Assembly (NCBI GenBank): GCA_030847615.1
Contig: JAUMIR010000003.1
Coordinates: forward strand, 341,138,256 to 341,202,255
Source: Gambelia wislizenii
Lineage: Eukaryota; Chordata; Lepidosauria; Squamata; Crotaphytidae
Direction: 5' to 3'
DNA: 64,000 nt
In this document: positions 52,681 to 62,910 of the stretch, piece after piece
Layout: the number at the start of each line of letters is the position of its first letter
Position numbering within the stretch: the first letter of the stretch is position 1
Notes under the pieces: generated by a model
The model's database searches: none
Seen by the model: the letters and a program-made list of their open reading frames with translations, nothing else
What the model was told of the DNA's origin: nothing
Translations under genes and position numbers: made by a program

Positions 52681-54010
52681 GTAGGGAATAAAGGGGCATG
52701 CTTGCCATGTTTTGGGGCCTTCCTGGACCATTTTAGGCCAATGAGAGACCTTTTTTTTAAGAACAGGAAGTGAGCAGAAGTAATTTCCTGTTCACTTCTT
52801 GTTTCAAAAAGTGTACTAAATTGGTCCAGGGTGGGCCAAACCATGGTAGAAATGCCCCCCCCAGGAGGCCATTTTGAGGCAAAACATTTATTTTGAAAAA
52901 TGTTGATCCCTGGGGGGCCCTGCTCAGCCATGGAAATCCACTGGGTGACACTCTCCCATCCTGAGAGGAAAGCAAAAGCAAACTCCTCTGTACATATTTT
53001 GCCATGAAAAGCACCATGATAGGCACACAATAGCAGAAGAAGGAGATTTTAAAAGCAGCTGAAAAAGTGCAACAGAAGATTAGGTAACTGGGATCATTCC
53101 TGCCAAATCGTGACAGTTGAAGGGTATGCAAGCATGACCTCCCTACCCCTGGCCTTACTGAGGCTTGCATGTTTGAAGCTCTGGCCCTACTAGGATTCTA
53201 GAAAGCACGTACTCTCCAACATTTCACAGATGAAAACCAGGAGGCATCCAAAGACTGGATTCCTGCATGAATCTGGTGTTGTTTTTGTACATACAGTTGC
53301 AGCAAAGACAGAAATAGCAATGCCTGGTGTTTTGCAATACTTATCATTTGCCACTGACACTATCTGTTCAGACTGTTTGAAGCTGAACACGATCATAAAG
53401 TTCCATGTGTTTCTAAATTAGAGCCTTTATAAAACCACCATTGGTTATATAACTATCATGCTGCTTCATTAAATGTGGATTAATAATGGTAACATTCTTT
53501 TTGTAGGCTCCTTTCCAAGAAGAACAAGGAAAATCTTACTGTCAGAGGGAGGAATATAATTGACTTTTTCATATTTAAATAGCAGGGAAGCACATTTCCA
53601 TTTCAAGTGCTGAAACTGATGTGTTTGAGCCTGCCTCCTTTCAAAAGATTTTGAGAACCCTACCCCAGGGCATGCACATTATTTCTGAATTTTAAATTGT
53701 ACTGTAAAAGGATATCTTTTCAAATGATCTGATTCTGCCACCAACATTGCAATACTTAGAATTTCTCTTCCCTGCTCCCTCATTCTCTTTATATGTGTGC
53801 AGTCAGGTGCTTTTCCTAAAGCAATGATTATACTGTGACTGTGGTGTATGTGTATGTATGTGTTGTTTGAACTGTTTAACACAACTAGAAATTATTTGCA
53901 TACCAAGGCCTGAATCCTATTGTCAGTCCCAACTAGAATAAATTCATTGAATCAATGAGATTTCCTACATGTTGACTCAGTTCTGTTGGGACTTACCAAT
54001 AGGATTCAGG
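52681..54010. other. Unassigned sequence
   Basis: Nothing recognised. Antisense-overlapping frames of 126-137 codons around 52.7-53.2 kb have no domain and lie in repeat-like sequence. Confidence 0.45.
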
Positions 54011-54015
54011 TTCTT

Positions 54016-54204
54016 GCTGTTGTGTGCTTTCAAGTCATTTCTGACTTATGGCAACCCCAAGGCAAACCTATCAAGGGGTTTTCTGGGGAAAATTTGTTCA
54101 GGGGGGGGGGTTGCCTTTGCTTTCCTCTGAGGCTGGGAACAGGTGACTTGCCTAAGGTCACCCAGTAGGTTTCAATGGCCGATTCCACCCAAGTCTCCAG
54201 CGTC
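54016..54204 (-). mobile_element. CORE-type SINE, split by a MITE
   Basis: TTGTGTGCTTTCAAGTCATTTC to CCAAGTCTCCAGCGTC is the SINE. It resumes after the MITE with GTCGAATGCTCAAACCAC, TATACCACACTGGC (54814-54848). The reconstructed junction AGCGTCATAGTCGAATGC matches intact SINE copies. Confidence 0.85.
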
Positions 54205-54207
54205 ATA

Positions 54208-54810
54208 GGAGATTATCAGATGTGTCAAAAATGGTGTTATAAAGATGCTATGAGATTGCAAAGGGGCTTCCTTATCAGAAGACATCATGCCCCAGCATTA
54301 TACACGTGGTCTGCTGCTGTTATGAGGGAGTTCTTTTTTATTGTCGGGGAGAAGTTGACAATTGATCTCCCATAGCATTTGTGTTCTGGATTTCTATGTG
54401 CAAGAAGATGTCCTGTTCTCTTGGTGTGATTCCAATGTCAATGGGTGGTCGCACCAGAACGCTTCCGGGTGCGAATGAGAAAACTAGGTACCATATGCTC
54501 TTTTTATGAAACTCCCCATCTTGCTTGCAAGTTTTTAAACATGTATCTGTGCTTTTCTGAACGTTTTCTTTTTTAATTTTGATGTTTCAGGGCTTTTTAG
54601 CACGCTCACATCTTCTCATAAGATGCACTCAAATCACATTCACAGAGAAACGTGTAAGTAAGCAGCACAAGCACTCATATTGCCAGATTCTTGGGGTGAT
54701 TCTGTATCCTTATCACGGCAGCGTGCAAAAACAAGTGTCACTGTGCCAGAACACGAACGCTGTAAAATATAGTGCCATAATCACATTTAGGCACTCATCT
54801 GATAATCTCC
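54208..54810 (+). mobile_element. 603-bp MITE with ATA duplication in a SINE (copy E)
   Basis: The ends are GGAGATTATCAGATGTG and CACTCATCTGATAATCTCC, with ATA at 54205-54207 and 54811-54813. The hairpin has a different stem, ATTGTCGGGGAGAAGTTGACAAT. The donor site is reduced (CTAGGTACC). The empty site is known from the surrounding SINE, so the 3-bp duplication is secure. Confidence 0.93.
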
Positions 54811-54873
54811 ATAGTCGAATGCTCAAACCACTATACCACACTGGCTTTCTATTCAGGCCCTGTTGTTTTTACA

Positions 54874-55093
54874 GCCTTATCACACTACACGGTTATAGCA
54901 GTATTATTCCACTTTACCTGCTCTGGCTGCCTCCTGTGGAATTTTGGGGTTTATAGTTTAGGGAGGCCTAAGAGCTCTCTGGCTGAGAGTTGTAAATGCC
55001 CCTCCCTAAACTGCAAATCACAGGATTCCACAGGAGGCAGCAAGAACAGTTAAAGTGGAATAATAGTGCAGTAACAGCATAGTGTGATAAGGC
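54874..55093. mobile_element. 220-bp palindromic MITE
   Basis: GCCTTATCACACTACACGG mirrors GCATAGTGTGATAAGGC. The pairing continues through TATTATTCCACTTTA / TAAAGTGGAATAATA and TGGAATTTTGGGG / CACAGGATTCC. The right end is followed at once by another CCTTATCACACTATGCC, a partial repeat of the same end. Confidence 0.8.
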
Positions 55094-55240
55094 CCTTATC
55101 ACACTATGCCCTCTCTGAGGGACAGCATTGCGTAGGGAGGAGGGAACCTCCAAGCCATAACAATTCCCCATCCAGTCCATAGAGAGTTCTACACTGGATA
55201 AAAACTACATAAACCTAGATAAAAATCAGCTTCAATTTTA

Positions 55241-55844
55241 AGAGATTATCAGACTGGGCAAATATGGATGATAACAACAGGATACCCTGAAAGGGCTTCC
55301 CTATCACACGACATCATCCCCTTGTGTTCTCCAAGCAACCCACTGCCAAGGATAAGGCATTCTTTTTTATTAACAGGCCAAGCCATCAATTGATCGCCAA
55401 TGGTGGGTTATTGTTGTTTTGTGGTATTGCGAGCATCTGAAACTGTGTGCCATTATGCTCTTGTGAATACAGTGTCAATGGACAGTCCCCACCAGAACAC
55501 ATCTGGGTGAGAACGGGAAAACTAGGCACGGGAAGCTCTTTTTATGAACCTCTCCGTTTGGCTGGCAAATTGTAAAGTGTGTTTCAGTGCTTGCGTGTTT
55601 GTCATCTTTGTTAGTTTTGATGTGTTTTTTTTACTTTTAAGCACGCTCGTATCTTTTTGCGAGAACCGCAGAGATCATGCACCCCAGTGAATGTGGAAGT
55701 AAACAGCGCTGGTGATCATGCTCCGATAATGCTGGGACTGCACTTTTTACAGTGACATGTGATTTTTAAAAAGGGTTATTGTCCTGGGATGCTTTTAAAT
55801 ATAGTGGGACAAGAATATTTTTAGAGGCTCGTCTGTTAATCTCC
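55241..55844 (+). mobile_element. 604-bp MITE (copy F)
   Basis: The left end is AGAGATTATCAGACTGG and the right end is GGCTCGTCTGTTAATCTCC; flanks TTA and TCC do not match. The hairpin ATTAACAGGCCAAGCCATCAAT is at about 55370. It belongs with copy E (AGAACGGGAAAACTAGGCAC, ATATAGTGGGACAAGAAT). Confidence 0.85.
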
Positions 55845-56470
55845 TCCATAAGCAATCTATGGAAGTTTTGCCCTAATACCATTTCAGCATGAGGCACCTG
55901 GACCATGCTGATGTCCAATAACAGGGTTATGAAAACCTCCATCATAAACAAAATTCCATACAGACTGTGATTTGCAGTAGGATGGAAGTAAGTTGGAAAT
56001 GACTTCTGCTTTACTTCCTACTCTAAAAGAAAGGTATTTCCTGGACTTAATATGGCCTAGAGCAGCCTCCATTTCCCCCTGCAAGCCTTAGAGAGTAGAG
56101 GGGGCATTTTAAGGGGAAATATATATATATTCCTCAAAAAAACTGAGCTGTGGCAGGCCTTGGGGCATCTCATGAAGAGCCTTGAGGGTTAGAATGAATA
56201 CGTGGGATGTATGGTTATAGTGGGTTAAGGGGATTCACCAGAATGTATGCTTGTTTATTTTATTGGATGTATGAGATGTACAAGTTTTGTTTTATTGTAG
56301 GTTTTTTTGGAATGTTGAATAAGAAGATATTTTAAAAAATGAACAGCCTTGAGGGGTTGCATTTTGCTCACCACTGTCTTAGTCTAACCCTAGAATCCAT
56401 TAGGATTTGAAGCATTAAAGCCAATTCCCATAGGCTAGTATATCACTTTTGAGGAGTTCACACTTCTCTT
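55845..56470. other. Unassigned sequence
   Basis: Nothing recognised. Confidence 0.5.
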
Positions 56471-56473
56471 GTA

Positions 56474-56701
56474 CAGTCGGCCCTCCATGTTCATGATTCT
56501 GCATCCATGGGTTCTACCTTCTATAGTTCAAAAATATTCCAAATAACAAAAATTCCAAACAACAAACCTTGATTTTGCCATTTTATATAACGGACATCAT
56601 TTTACTGAACCATTGTGTAAAATGGGACTTGAGCATCCACAGATTTTGGTATCCATGGGAGGTCCTGGAACCAACCCCCAGTGGATACCAAGGGCCCACT
56701 G
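56474..56701. mobile_element. 228-bp Tigger-like MITE
   Basis: CAGTCGGCCCTCCATGTTC and CAAGGGCCCACTG are inverted ends with TA on both sides (56472-56473, 56702-56703). The interior shows GGTATCCATGGGAGGTCC and AACCAACCCCCAGTGG, typical of this pogo-class family. Confidence 0.85.
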
Positions 56702-56703
56702 TA

Positions 56704-57548
56704 CTTTTCATGTGTGTGAACACATTCTACTTAAAAGCATTGCATTTGAAATAATACTGCAAATTCTGTCAACACGCAGGTCAACATGCTGCAGTCCTTG
56801 GCTGATTAACACGTGAACCAGTCCTCCATCCTAACACAGGCAAGAAGTGAACTCTATATACTGTAGTAGTGTAAAATGATGACCAAAGATGGCATGTAGG
56901 CATCACAGTCAGCATGGTTCATTGATGATTTACAAGTGACCTCATAATTGTCCCTTCCTCAGTGAGATGATCTTCCCTTAGTAACTGTACTGAGGGAGAG
57001 CAGACAAAAGGGCGTGGGAGCTCTGGACAGGAAAACAAATCAGATAGATGGAGGAGAAGAGAGCCAAGGAGGATGGAACTGAGATAGTCCAAGGTGTAGC
57101 CACAGATGGATTTTTCTCAGGTATGATGCATTGTTTCATAAAAATTAAAAGGGGCATGGTGGATTTAATAGAATGCTTCTTCATGACAAAACGTACTATG
57201 AAGCAATTAGACTTCCTTTTCTTATGCATTTAAACTGAAAATTAGCATACGTCATTTGAAGGCCACACTAGTTTGCAGCAACCAGATCAAGTGGGTTTGA
57301 CTTTGCACTGTTGGGCCTGCTTTTCTCAAATGAAAAATACCAGGAGTCCGCACAGCCAGTATTCAGCAAACGCCTGGAGATTCTCACCCTGCAGTATTGA
57401 TCCACATAATGTGGTTGTGTATAATTATCAATTTCCTCAGTTAGTCAAGAGAAGCTGAGAAATAGTATTTATGTGCTGGATCAGTTGTGGTGCTGCTACT
57501 TCTGCCTGCTAAGTAGAGTTTCCAAGACAGCACTATATACTGTTGTAG
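56704..57548. other. Unassigned sequence
   Basis: Nothing recognised. Confidence 0.5.
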
Positions 57549-57764
57549 TGACAGTGACTGTTCCTGGTGTTGTTTGTTGACAGGCTAGTTTACACTTATG
57601 GCAACTGTATAGATTAGAGACCTCCATGAATCAGAGACATTTATGCATAAATTAGAGACCTCTATGACCTTCACAAGGTCTTGCAAACCTAGGGCTTGAG
57701 TAAGTCAATCCACCTGTAATGGGGACTTCCTTTTTTGATAGTATCTTCAATTTTCAGAGCATTA

Positions 57765-58019
57765 CAGCCCCCCCATCCATGGAACAAATGTCTGTGGTTT
57801 CAGTTATCCGTGGCTGAAAGAAAAAACAGGGACACAAACCATAGAGTCGAAATGCCTAGAGAGGTATCTTCTCTAGGAATTGCTAAGTCCTCCAATGCAA
57901 CTCTATGGTATGTTTGTACTGGAATTCCTTTATTTTAATAGGATTTGCTATTATCCATAGTTTCACTTATAAACAGTAAATCCAGGAATGTATTCCCCGT
58001 GGATATAGGGGGTGACCAG
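57765..58019. mobile_element. TA-flanked Tigger-like MITE in a LINE
   Basis: CAGCCCCCCCATCCATGG and GGATATAGGGGGTGACCAG are the ends, with TA outside (57763-57764, 58020-58021). This is an undisrupted relative of 10636-11300. Confidence 0.75.
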
Positions 58020-58117
58020 TATTATCTTTTTCAATGAATCATGATATATCATGATGTGTCCCAAGTATGATAGCCTCAGTTTATGCAGTTTATTTAATCC
58101 AGGCTTGAGTTGCTCTG

Positions 58118-58360
58118 TTGTTGTTGTTATTGTTGTTGTTGTTGTTGTTGCATGCCTTCAAGTTATTTCAAACCTATGATGAACCTAAGGTGAACTTTTC
58201 ATGAGTTTTTCTTGGCAAACGTCATAGGGGGGTTGCCATTGCCTTCCCCTGAAGTTGAGACAGTATGACTTCCCCAGGGTCACCCAGTGAGCTAAGCAGA
58301 GATTTGAAGCCAGGTCTCTCAGAGTCCTAATCCAATATTCAATCCACTACACCCCACTAG
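58118..58360 (-). mobile_element. CORE-type SINE with (TTG)n tail
   Basis: A (GTT)n tract at 58118-58150 is the SINE tail. GCATGCCTTCAAGTTATTTC, GGTCACCCAGTGAGC and CAATCCACTACACCCC lead to the tRNA head. GCTCT flanks it on both sides. Confidence 0.85.
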
Positions 58361-58639
58361 CTCTCTATTTGATTTGCTATAGGACCCATTTATTTGCTTT
58401 TTTGTGGTCCTTGGTATCTGCAGAACTCTTCTCCAGTACCATTTCAAAAGAGTCCATTTTGCCTGTCAGCTTTCTTCACTATCCAGCTTTCACAATCTTA
58501 CCAAGAAATCAGAAATCCTATGGCATGGATTATTTGAAGATACCTGAAGATCTTATCTAGTTCCTTCCACACTGCCTTTCCAAAGGGGTACACACATAAA
58601 TTACGTGTTGCTGCTGTATTTGTTGTAATTCTGTTTTTT

Positions 58640-58662
58640 TAACACACACACACACACACAAG
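58640..58662. repeat. (AC)n microsatellite
   Basis: About eleven AC units directly before the next transposon. Confidence 0.95.
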
Positions 58663-58670
58663 TAGACAAT

Positions 58671-59708
58671 GGTGCCAGTTAGACGCTAGTTATTGTTGTC
58701 GGGCATCCCGGGACTTTTTGATCCCATATTCATCCCTCGCTGTTTACACGATTTTTGTCTCTGAACTGGATATCACGGGAGATCCCAGGATCATTGTTTA
58801 CATGGCATCATGTCCTGTGCTATGTATCTTCTCCCACTATATAATATCCTGTGGGGGGGGGTTGTTTGTTTGTTTACATGTGTTTACGGTCCCGGGATTT
58901 TTTTTTTTTTAGCTGGCAGTCAAGGATGCGATTACTCGTTTTTTCACAACCTCACTGATGTACTTCCTTCAGAGTTTCCTGCCACAAGCGATGCTATTGG
59001 CTGGCACAAATGTTTGTTCAAGCTTCTGCATTGGGGATGAGAGGATGAATGAGCGATCCGTGCGACCAGACCCTTGCTGTCTCTTTAAAATTTAAATCCA
59101 CCATGGAAAGCAAGCTAACAAGGGGATGAATGAGCGATCTGTGCGACCATAACCTTGCTGTCTCTTTAAATTTTAAATCCACCATGGAAAGCAAGCTAAA
59201 AGAGCGATCCCTGCGACCAGACCCTTGCTGTCTCTTTAAAATTTAAACCCACCATGCAGGGGAGAAACAGGTTAAAGCTGAAGGGTTTGCAGTGTAAAAC
59301 AGGGTGACTTAGTGCACAGACATATATATACATAAACCTACATGCAGCAGGAAGGGAAGCCTTTGTTTTCAGCTGGTGAGGCTGAATCTATTGAATCTAT
59401 TGAACAGGTGACTGACCCCTCCTTCTCCTTCCCTGGTCTCTGACCTCTGATCATGCCCCTGGTCACCATTTCCGGTCATCACCTAGTACTGAGATATCTT
59501 GTCCCAGGCTGTTTACATTTCCAATTTTCCAAATCCTCCTGTGACTTTTTAAAAAATTGCTACAAACCGCGGGGTGGAAAGTCCTGCTAGTTGAGAGATA
59601 AAAGATGGCCCCCCTTCCGAAAATCTCGGGACTGTCATGATGTACATTTAAACAACCAGGGATCGACACAAATTCATCCCACTACATTTTCATCGTGTAA
59701 ACGGCACC
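58671..59708. mobile_element. 1.04-kb DNA transposon, GGTGCC ends, AAT duplication (copy 2)
   Basis: GGTGCCAGTTAGACGC on the left and CATCGTGTAAACGGCACC on the right are inverted. AAT lies outside both (58668-58670, 59709-59711). It shares its internal order with 13305-14362 (CATCCCTCGCTGTTTACACG, GCTATTGGCTGGC, CACCATTTCCGGTCATC). It has gained an internal tandem array and has no transposase frame. Confidence 0.85.
59044..59257. repeat. Tandem array inside the GGTGCC element, about three 70-81 bp units
   Basis: GAGCGATC starts at 59051, 59132 and 59202, each followed by GCGACCA and CTTGCTGTCTCTTTAAA. The copy at 13305-14362 lacks the array. Confidence 0.85.
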
Positions 59709-59823
59709 AATGTTTTTGTTGCTTGGAACATTCCATGGCAGTTTCCAGAACCAACAGCAACATTTTATTTCCACCGAGAAGGTGTGTTTATATACACACA
59801 CATATTCAGGATACATTGCAAGC

Positions 59824-59840
59824 AAAAAAAAAAAAAAAAA
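59824..59840. repeat. Poly-A run
   Basis: An uninterrupted run of about 17 A. Confidence 0.95.
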
Positions 59841-59971
59841 GTCCCAAGGGACTATATTGTTCTTTGCTTGTGAGTCATACCATGTTCCCTGGCCATTCCT
59901 CCTCCTCCTGGGAAATAGATACTCCTTTCATTTTCATTAAGATTTTCATGGGGACGGGGAATAAGACTGGA

Positions 59972-60140
59972 GCTCAGTGGAAAGGCACTGAAGACCTCTG
60001 CATGCTGATTTGCCAAGTTATCTATAGTTTCATGAGAGCTGAATGATGATTAGTTAAGCTCAGTGCAAAGGCACTGAAGAACTCTGTATGCTGGCTGACC
60101 AAGTTGCCTATGGTTTCATGAAAGCCGAATGATTGGCTAA
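59972..60140. repeat. 86-bp tandem duplication
   Basis: GCTCAGTG(G/C)AAAGGCACTG starts at 59972 and 60058. The two units run through TTTCATGA(G/A)AGC(T/C)GAATGA. Confidence 0.85.
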
Positions 60141-61105
60141 GATGTCTACAATGCTGTCACAACGGCCCACCCACGGACTTCTGCTGCCTGAAGTCCAAGG
60201 TTGGCCCTTGTTCCTATCCCAAACCCAGGGATTCCTCTTCGTTGCCACCACTCCCTGTCTTGCTGGTTTTTCTTGTCTAGGCAGGGAGATCATAGACAAG
60301 ATGAAATCAAGGAACAATAATACCTCTTTTCTCTACTCTAGAGAAGGTTCTTGATAGCTGACCAAAGCAGGCGATTTCGAGGCAAGGTTGAGAAATAACA
60401 GAAGCTTTTGTTTCAATTTTAGGATCTCTGTCACTTGAGAAGGTAAAACATTCCCAGGTTCAGCTTAAGGATTATACAAATACATTCATTCAGAGCACTT
60501 AGAAATAAAACCATAAAATCTAACGCAATCTAACTACACATTCCCTAACTACTACATGTAGACTAACTTACAGTCTCTGTAGATGGAATCAGAGTCTTTT
60601 TGGATCCTTTTTGGAGGCCTCTGGATAAGGTTGGCTCCTCCCAACCCTTTGGTATCACAGATTGTCTTTTGGGGCATTTCATGGTTGTGTAGGCCATCAG
60701 GCCCAGAGCTAGGCCATGGGGTCAGAGTCCATCTTAGCTAGCTCCATCTAGCTGGCCATGTGCTCAGCCAGTCTGACTCAGAACAAAGGAAGGATAAAGA
60801 ACTTTTAAAAGTCCTTCTTGTTGATTCCTGATTGGCTCTGCCAGTGCCCAATCAGAGTGGCTATCTAGCCAGGTGATGTGACATCATGTTTATTTAATGA
60901 GGGTCTCCCACCCACTCCCCATTCCCAAATAGGGAGTGGAATTCTCCAATACTTATCCTGTGAGTTGTGAAGGTGAGCTCCCATGCTGGCATATCAAGCC
61001 AGCATGACAAATGCCTACAGCCTTTTACAGGAAGTAACATCAGTTTGGATCTAGAGGTGACTCTCCTTTCTTTGCAGTAGTCTAGAAGATCCCCAAGTCT
61101 TGGGA
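60141..61105. other. Unassigned sequence
   Basis: No gene or repeat recognised. Bases 60720-61000 have LTR-like character (short repeats, TTTATTTAATGAGGG), but I could define no ends. Confidence 0.4.
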
Positions 61106-61109
61106 CCCT

Positions 61110-61310
61110 TTTACTCTACACAATTATAAAGCAATAATTCCATGTCCTATGTAATTCTGGAATTTGCAGTTTAGGGAGGGGTATTTAGAATTCTCAGTTA
61201 GAGAGCTCTAGTTCCTCAACAAACTACATATCTCTGAATTCTATAGAAAGCAGCTATGGCAGTTAAAGTGGAATCACAGTGCTATAACCATGTAACGTGA
61301 AAGAGCCATT
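61110..61310. mobile_element. MITE remnant (ACTACAAATCCCAG family)
   Basis: CAATTATAAAGCAATAATTCC, AATTTGCAGTTTAGGGAGG, CAACAAACTACATATC and GGCAGTTAAAGTGGAATCAC match 54874-55093 in order. Confidence 0.65.
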
Positions 61311-61998
61311 AGTCATCTTCTGATTTCTTTACTACAGTCTCCATTCTGATTAATTCCATTGTCACTTGAGGCCTGTGCAGTGTGATTGCAGCTGCATAAC
61401 AACATCTATGGCCATACTTTATCACATGACGTTATCTCCGTCCCTTTGCCAGCTTTTATTCAACTCGTCATTGGAGCGCAGATTTTCATTGATGGAGAAA
61501 TCCCATCTATGACTGCCAATATTGCTGTTGTTTCATCACTGCTCCAAGTGTGATAGGTCTCTTCTGGTTCAGTTCCAGGGATGCAGTCACATGGCATGAG
61601 GGGGCCTGATAGTAAAATACAGTAGATTCCTCCTCTCCCCCTCCTGCTGGTTACTCCAAAGCTGGTTGACTCCATGCTGCTTTGTAAAAGTGATTGGGAG
61701 CAGGGAGGAGAATAAAGACACTTCATGCTGCGTGACTGCACTCATTCTAGAACTGAACCAAAGACTATTGCACCAGGGGCAGCAGCAGGGGTTGACAAAT
61801 GGACACAGTTGCATGAATGGAAGAGAGGTGTGATAATGATGAACGTTGTAGGACCAGTATGTTCCAATTTCCTTTACTATCATAACTGAAGGGAGACATG
61901 AGGCTGGTGTTATAATCCCCTGAGCCAAGATATAGCAAATCTATTTTGGTGTCTTTCTCACTCACTGTAAAGTTGTAGAAACCCTCAATCTTCAGAGA
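61311..61998. other. Unassigned sequence
   Basis: Nothing recognised; antisense-overlapping frames near 61.5-61.9 kb have no domain. Confidence 0.5.
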
Positions 61999-61999
61999 A

Positions 62000-62264
62000 A
62001 GGAGATCTCTTTCGGCAGGCCTTTCCTAATTAGATCCCGGCCTCAGGGGATCCTGGCCTCTTCTAGCCTGCTGGCCATTTATTATATTTTATTGTTTTTA
62101 TAGTTTTAAATGTGATTTTAGATTAGTTGTTTTTAATTTATATTTGTTTAATTTTTTTTATGGGGGAGGGTGGGAGTGGGGGTGTTTAGGGATTTTATTT
62201 GTATTGTATTTTAAATTTTGTAAGCCGCCCCGATTGTTTTAACAGAGGGGCGGGGTATAAATAA

Positions 62265-62295
<31 letters not shown>
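62000..62295 (+). mobile_element. Non-LTR retrotransposon 3' end with ATT tail
   Basis: GGCAGGCCTTTCCTAATTAG, TTTTAAATTTTGTAAGCCGC, AGGGGCGGGGTATAAATAAA and a (TTA)n tail match the LINE at 1862-2440. The tail runs directly into the next MITE. Confidence 0.75.
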
Positions 62296-62296
<1 letters not shown>

Positions 62297-62910
62297 CAGA
62301 CAGGCACAAATAAAGCGTCCCCATCTCACAATCTCCTCTCCTGCCCCACTCCTGTCCCTATAGCAATTAAAAAAAAATTTTCAGACCTACCTTGGTCGTG
62401 CTATAGAAACTGCTCCCGTCCCTCTGGCAGTCCATGAGTAAATGGAGCTCTCATGGAGCCCCATTCACTCCTGGAAAGGAAATCCCAGCCATTCTCATGA
62501 GAGAACGATCACACGGGAAATTCAAAAGTTAAAAGCAAAATAAACATCAAAAAGAAAAACCAAGCCCCAAAACACATTTTTGAAACCCCAAGTAGCCCAG
62601 GGAGGTTGGGGGAAAGTGTGTCACTTACCTTGATATCCTGATCTCAACCGGAAGTGTTCAGCATGGACCTCCCACTGTGGCTGGCATCACGCCAGCATAA
62701 CGGGGCACCTTTTCGCTCAACCATCATTCCGTTACAGAAACTGAACAATGGGTCAATTCACGGCCCAGTCTGTGAATAGAAAGGAGCATGAGGGGGACGG
62801 AAAGGGTACGGGAGCATAACGCCACAGGGACAACGACGTCTGAAAGGGAAGCCCTTTGTTGATTTCCTGTTTTCCCTGTGTTGGCAGATTAAGGTCATCT
62901 GATAATCTCC
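62288..62910 (-). mobile_element. MITE (copy J), left end merged with an ATT repeat
   Basis: The left end reads ATTATCAGACAGGCAC after the (TTA)n tail, so its first bases cannot be separated. The right end is GTCATCTGATAATCTCC. The reverse strand has AAGGTAAGTGACAC near 62628 and CAAGGTAGGTCTG near 62392. The hairpin AATTCACGGCCCAGTCTGTGAAT is at about 62754. Confidence 0.8.

Larger units (their letters stand above)
57550..58580 (-). mobile_element. RTE/BovB-like LINE with two nested insertions
   Basis: Pieces at 57550-57762, 58022-58117 and 58361-58580 align in order with 9650-9817 and 10068-10420 (GGGGACTTCCTTTTTTGATAG, AGTATGATAGCCTCAG, GTCAGCTTTCTTCACTATCC). They are separated by a Tigger-like MITE and a SINE. 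All frames are broken. Confidence 0.7.

Noticed and set aside
52650..53170. Overlapping 126- and 137-codon minus-strand frames
   Set aside because: Two frames over the same bases with no conserved motif; neither shows a start or splice context.
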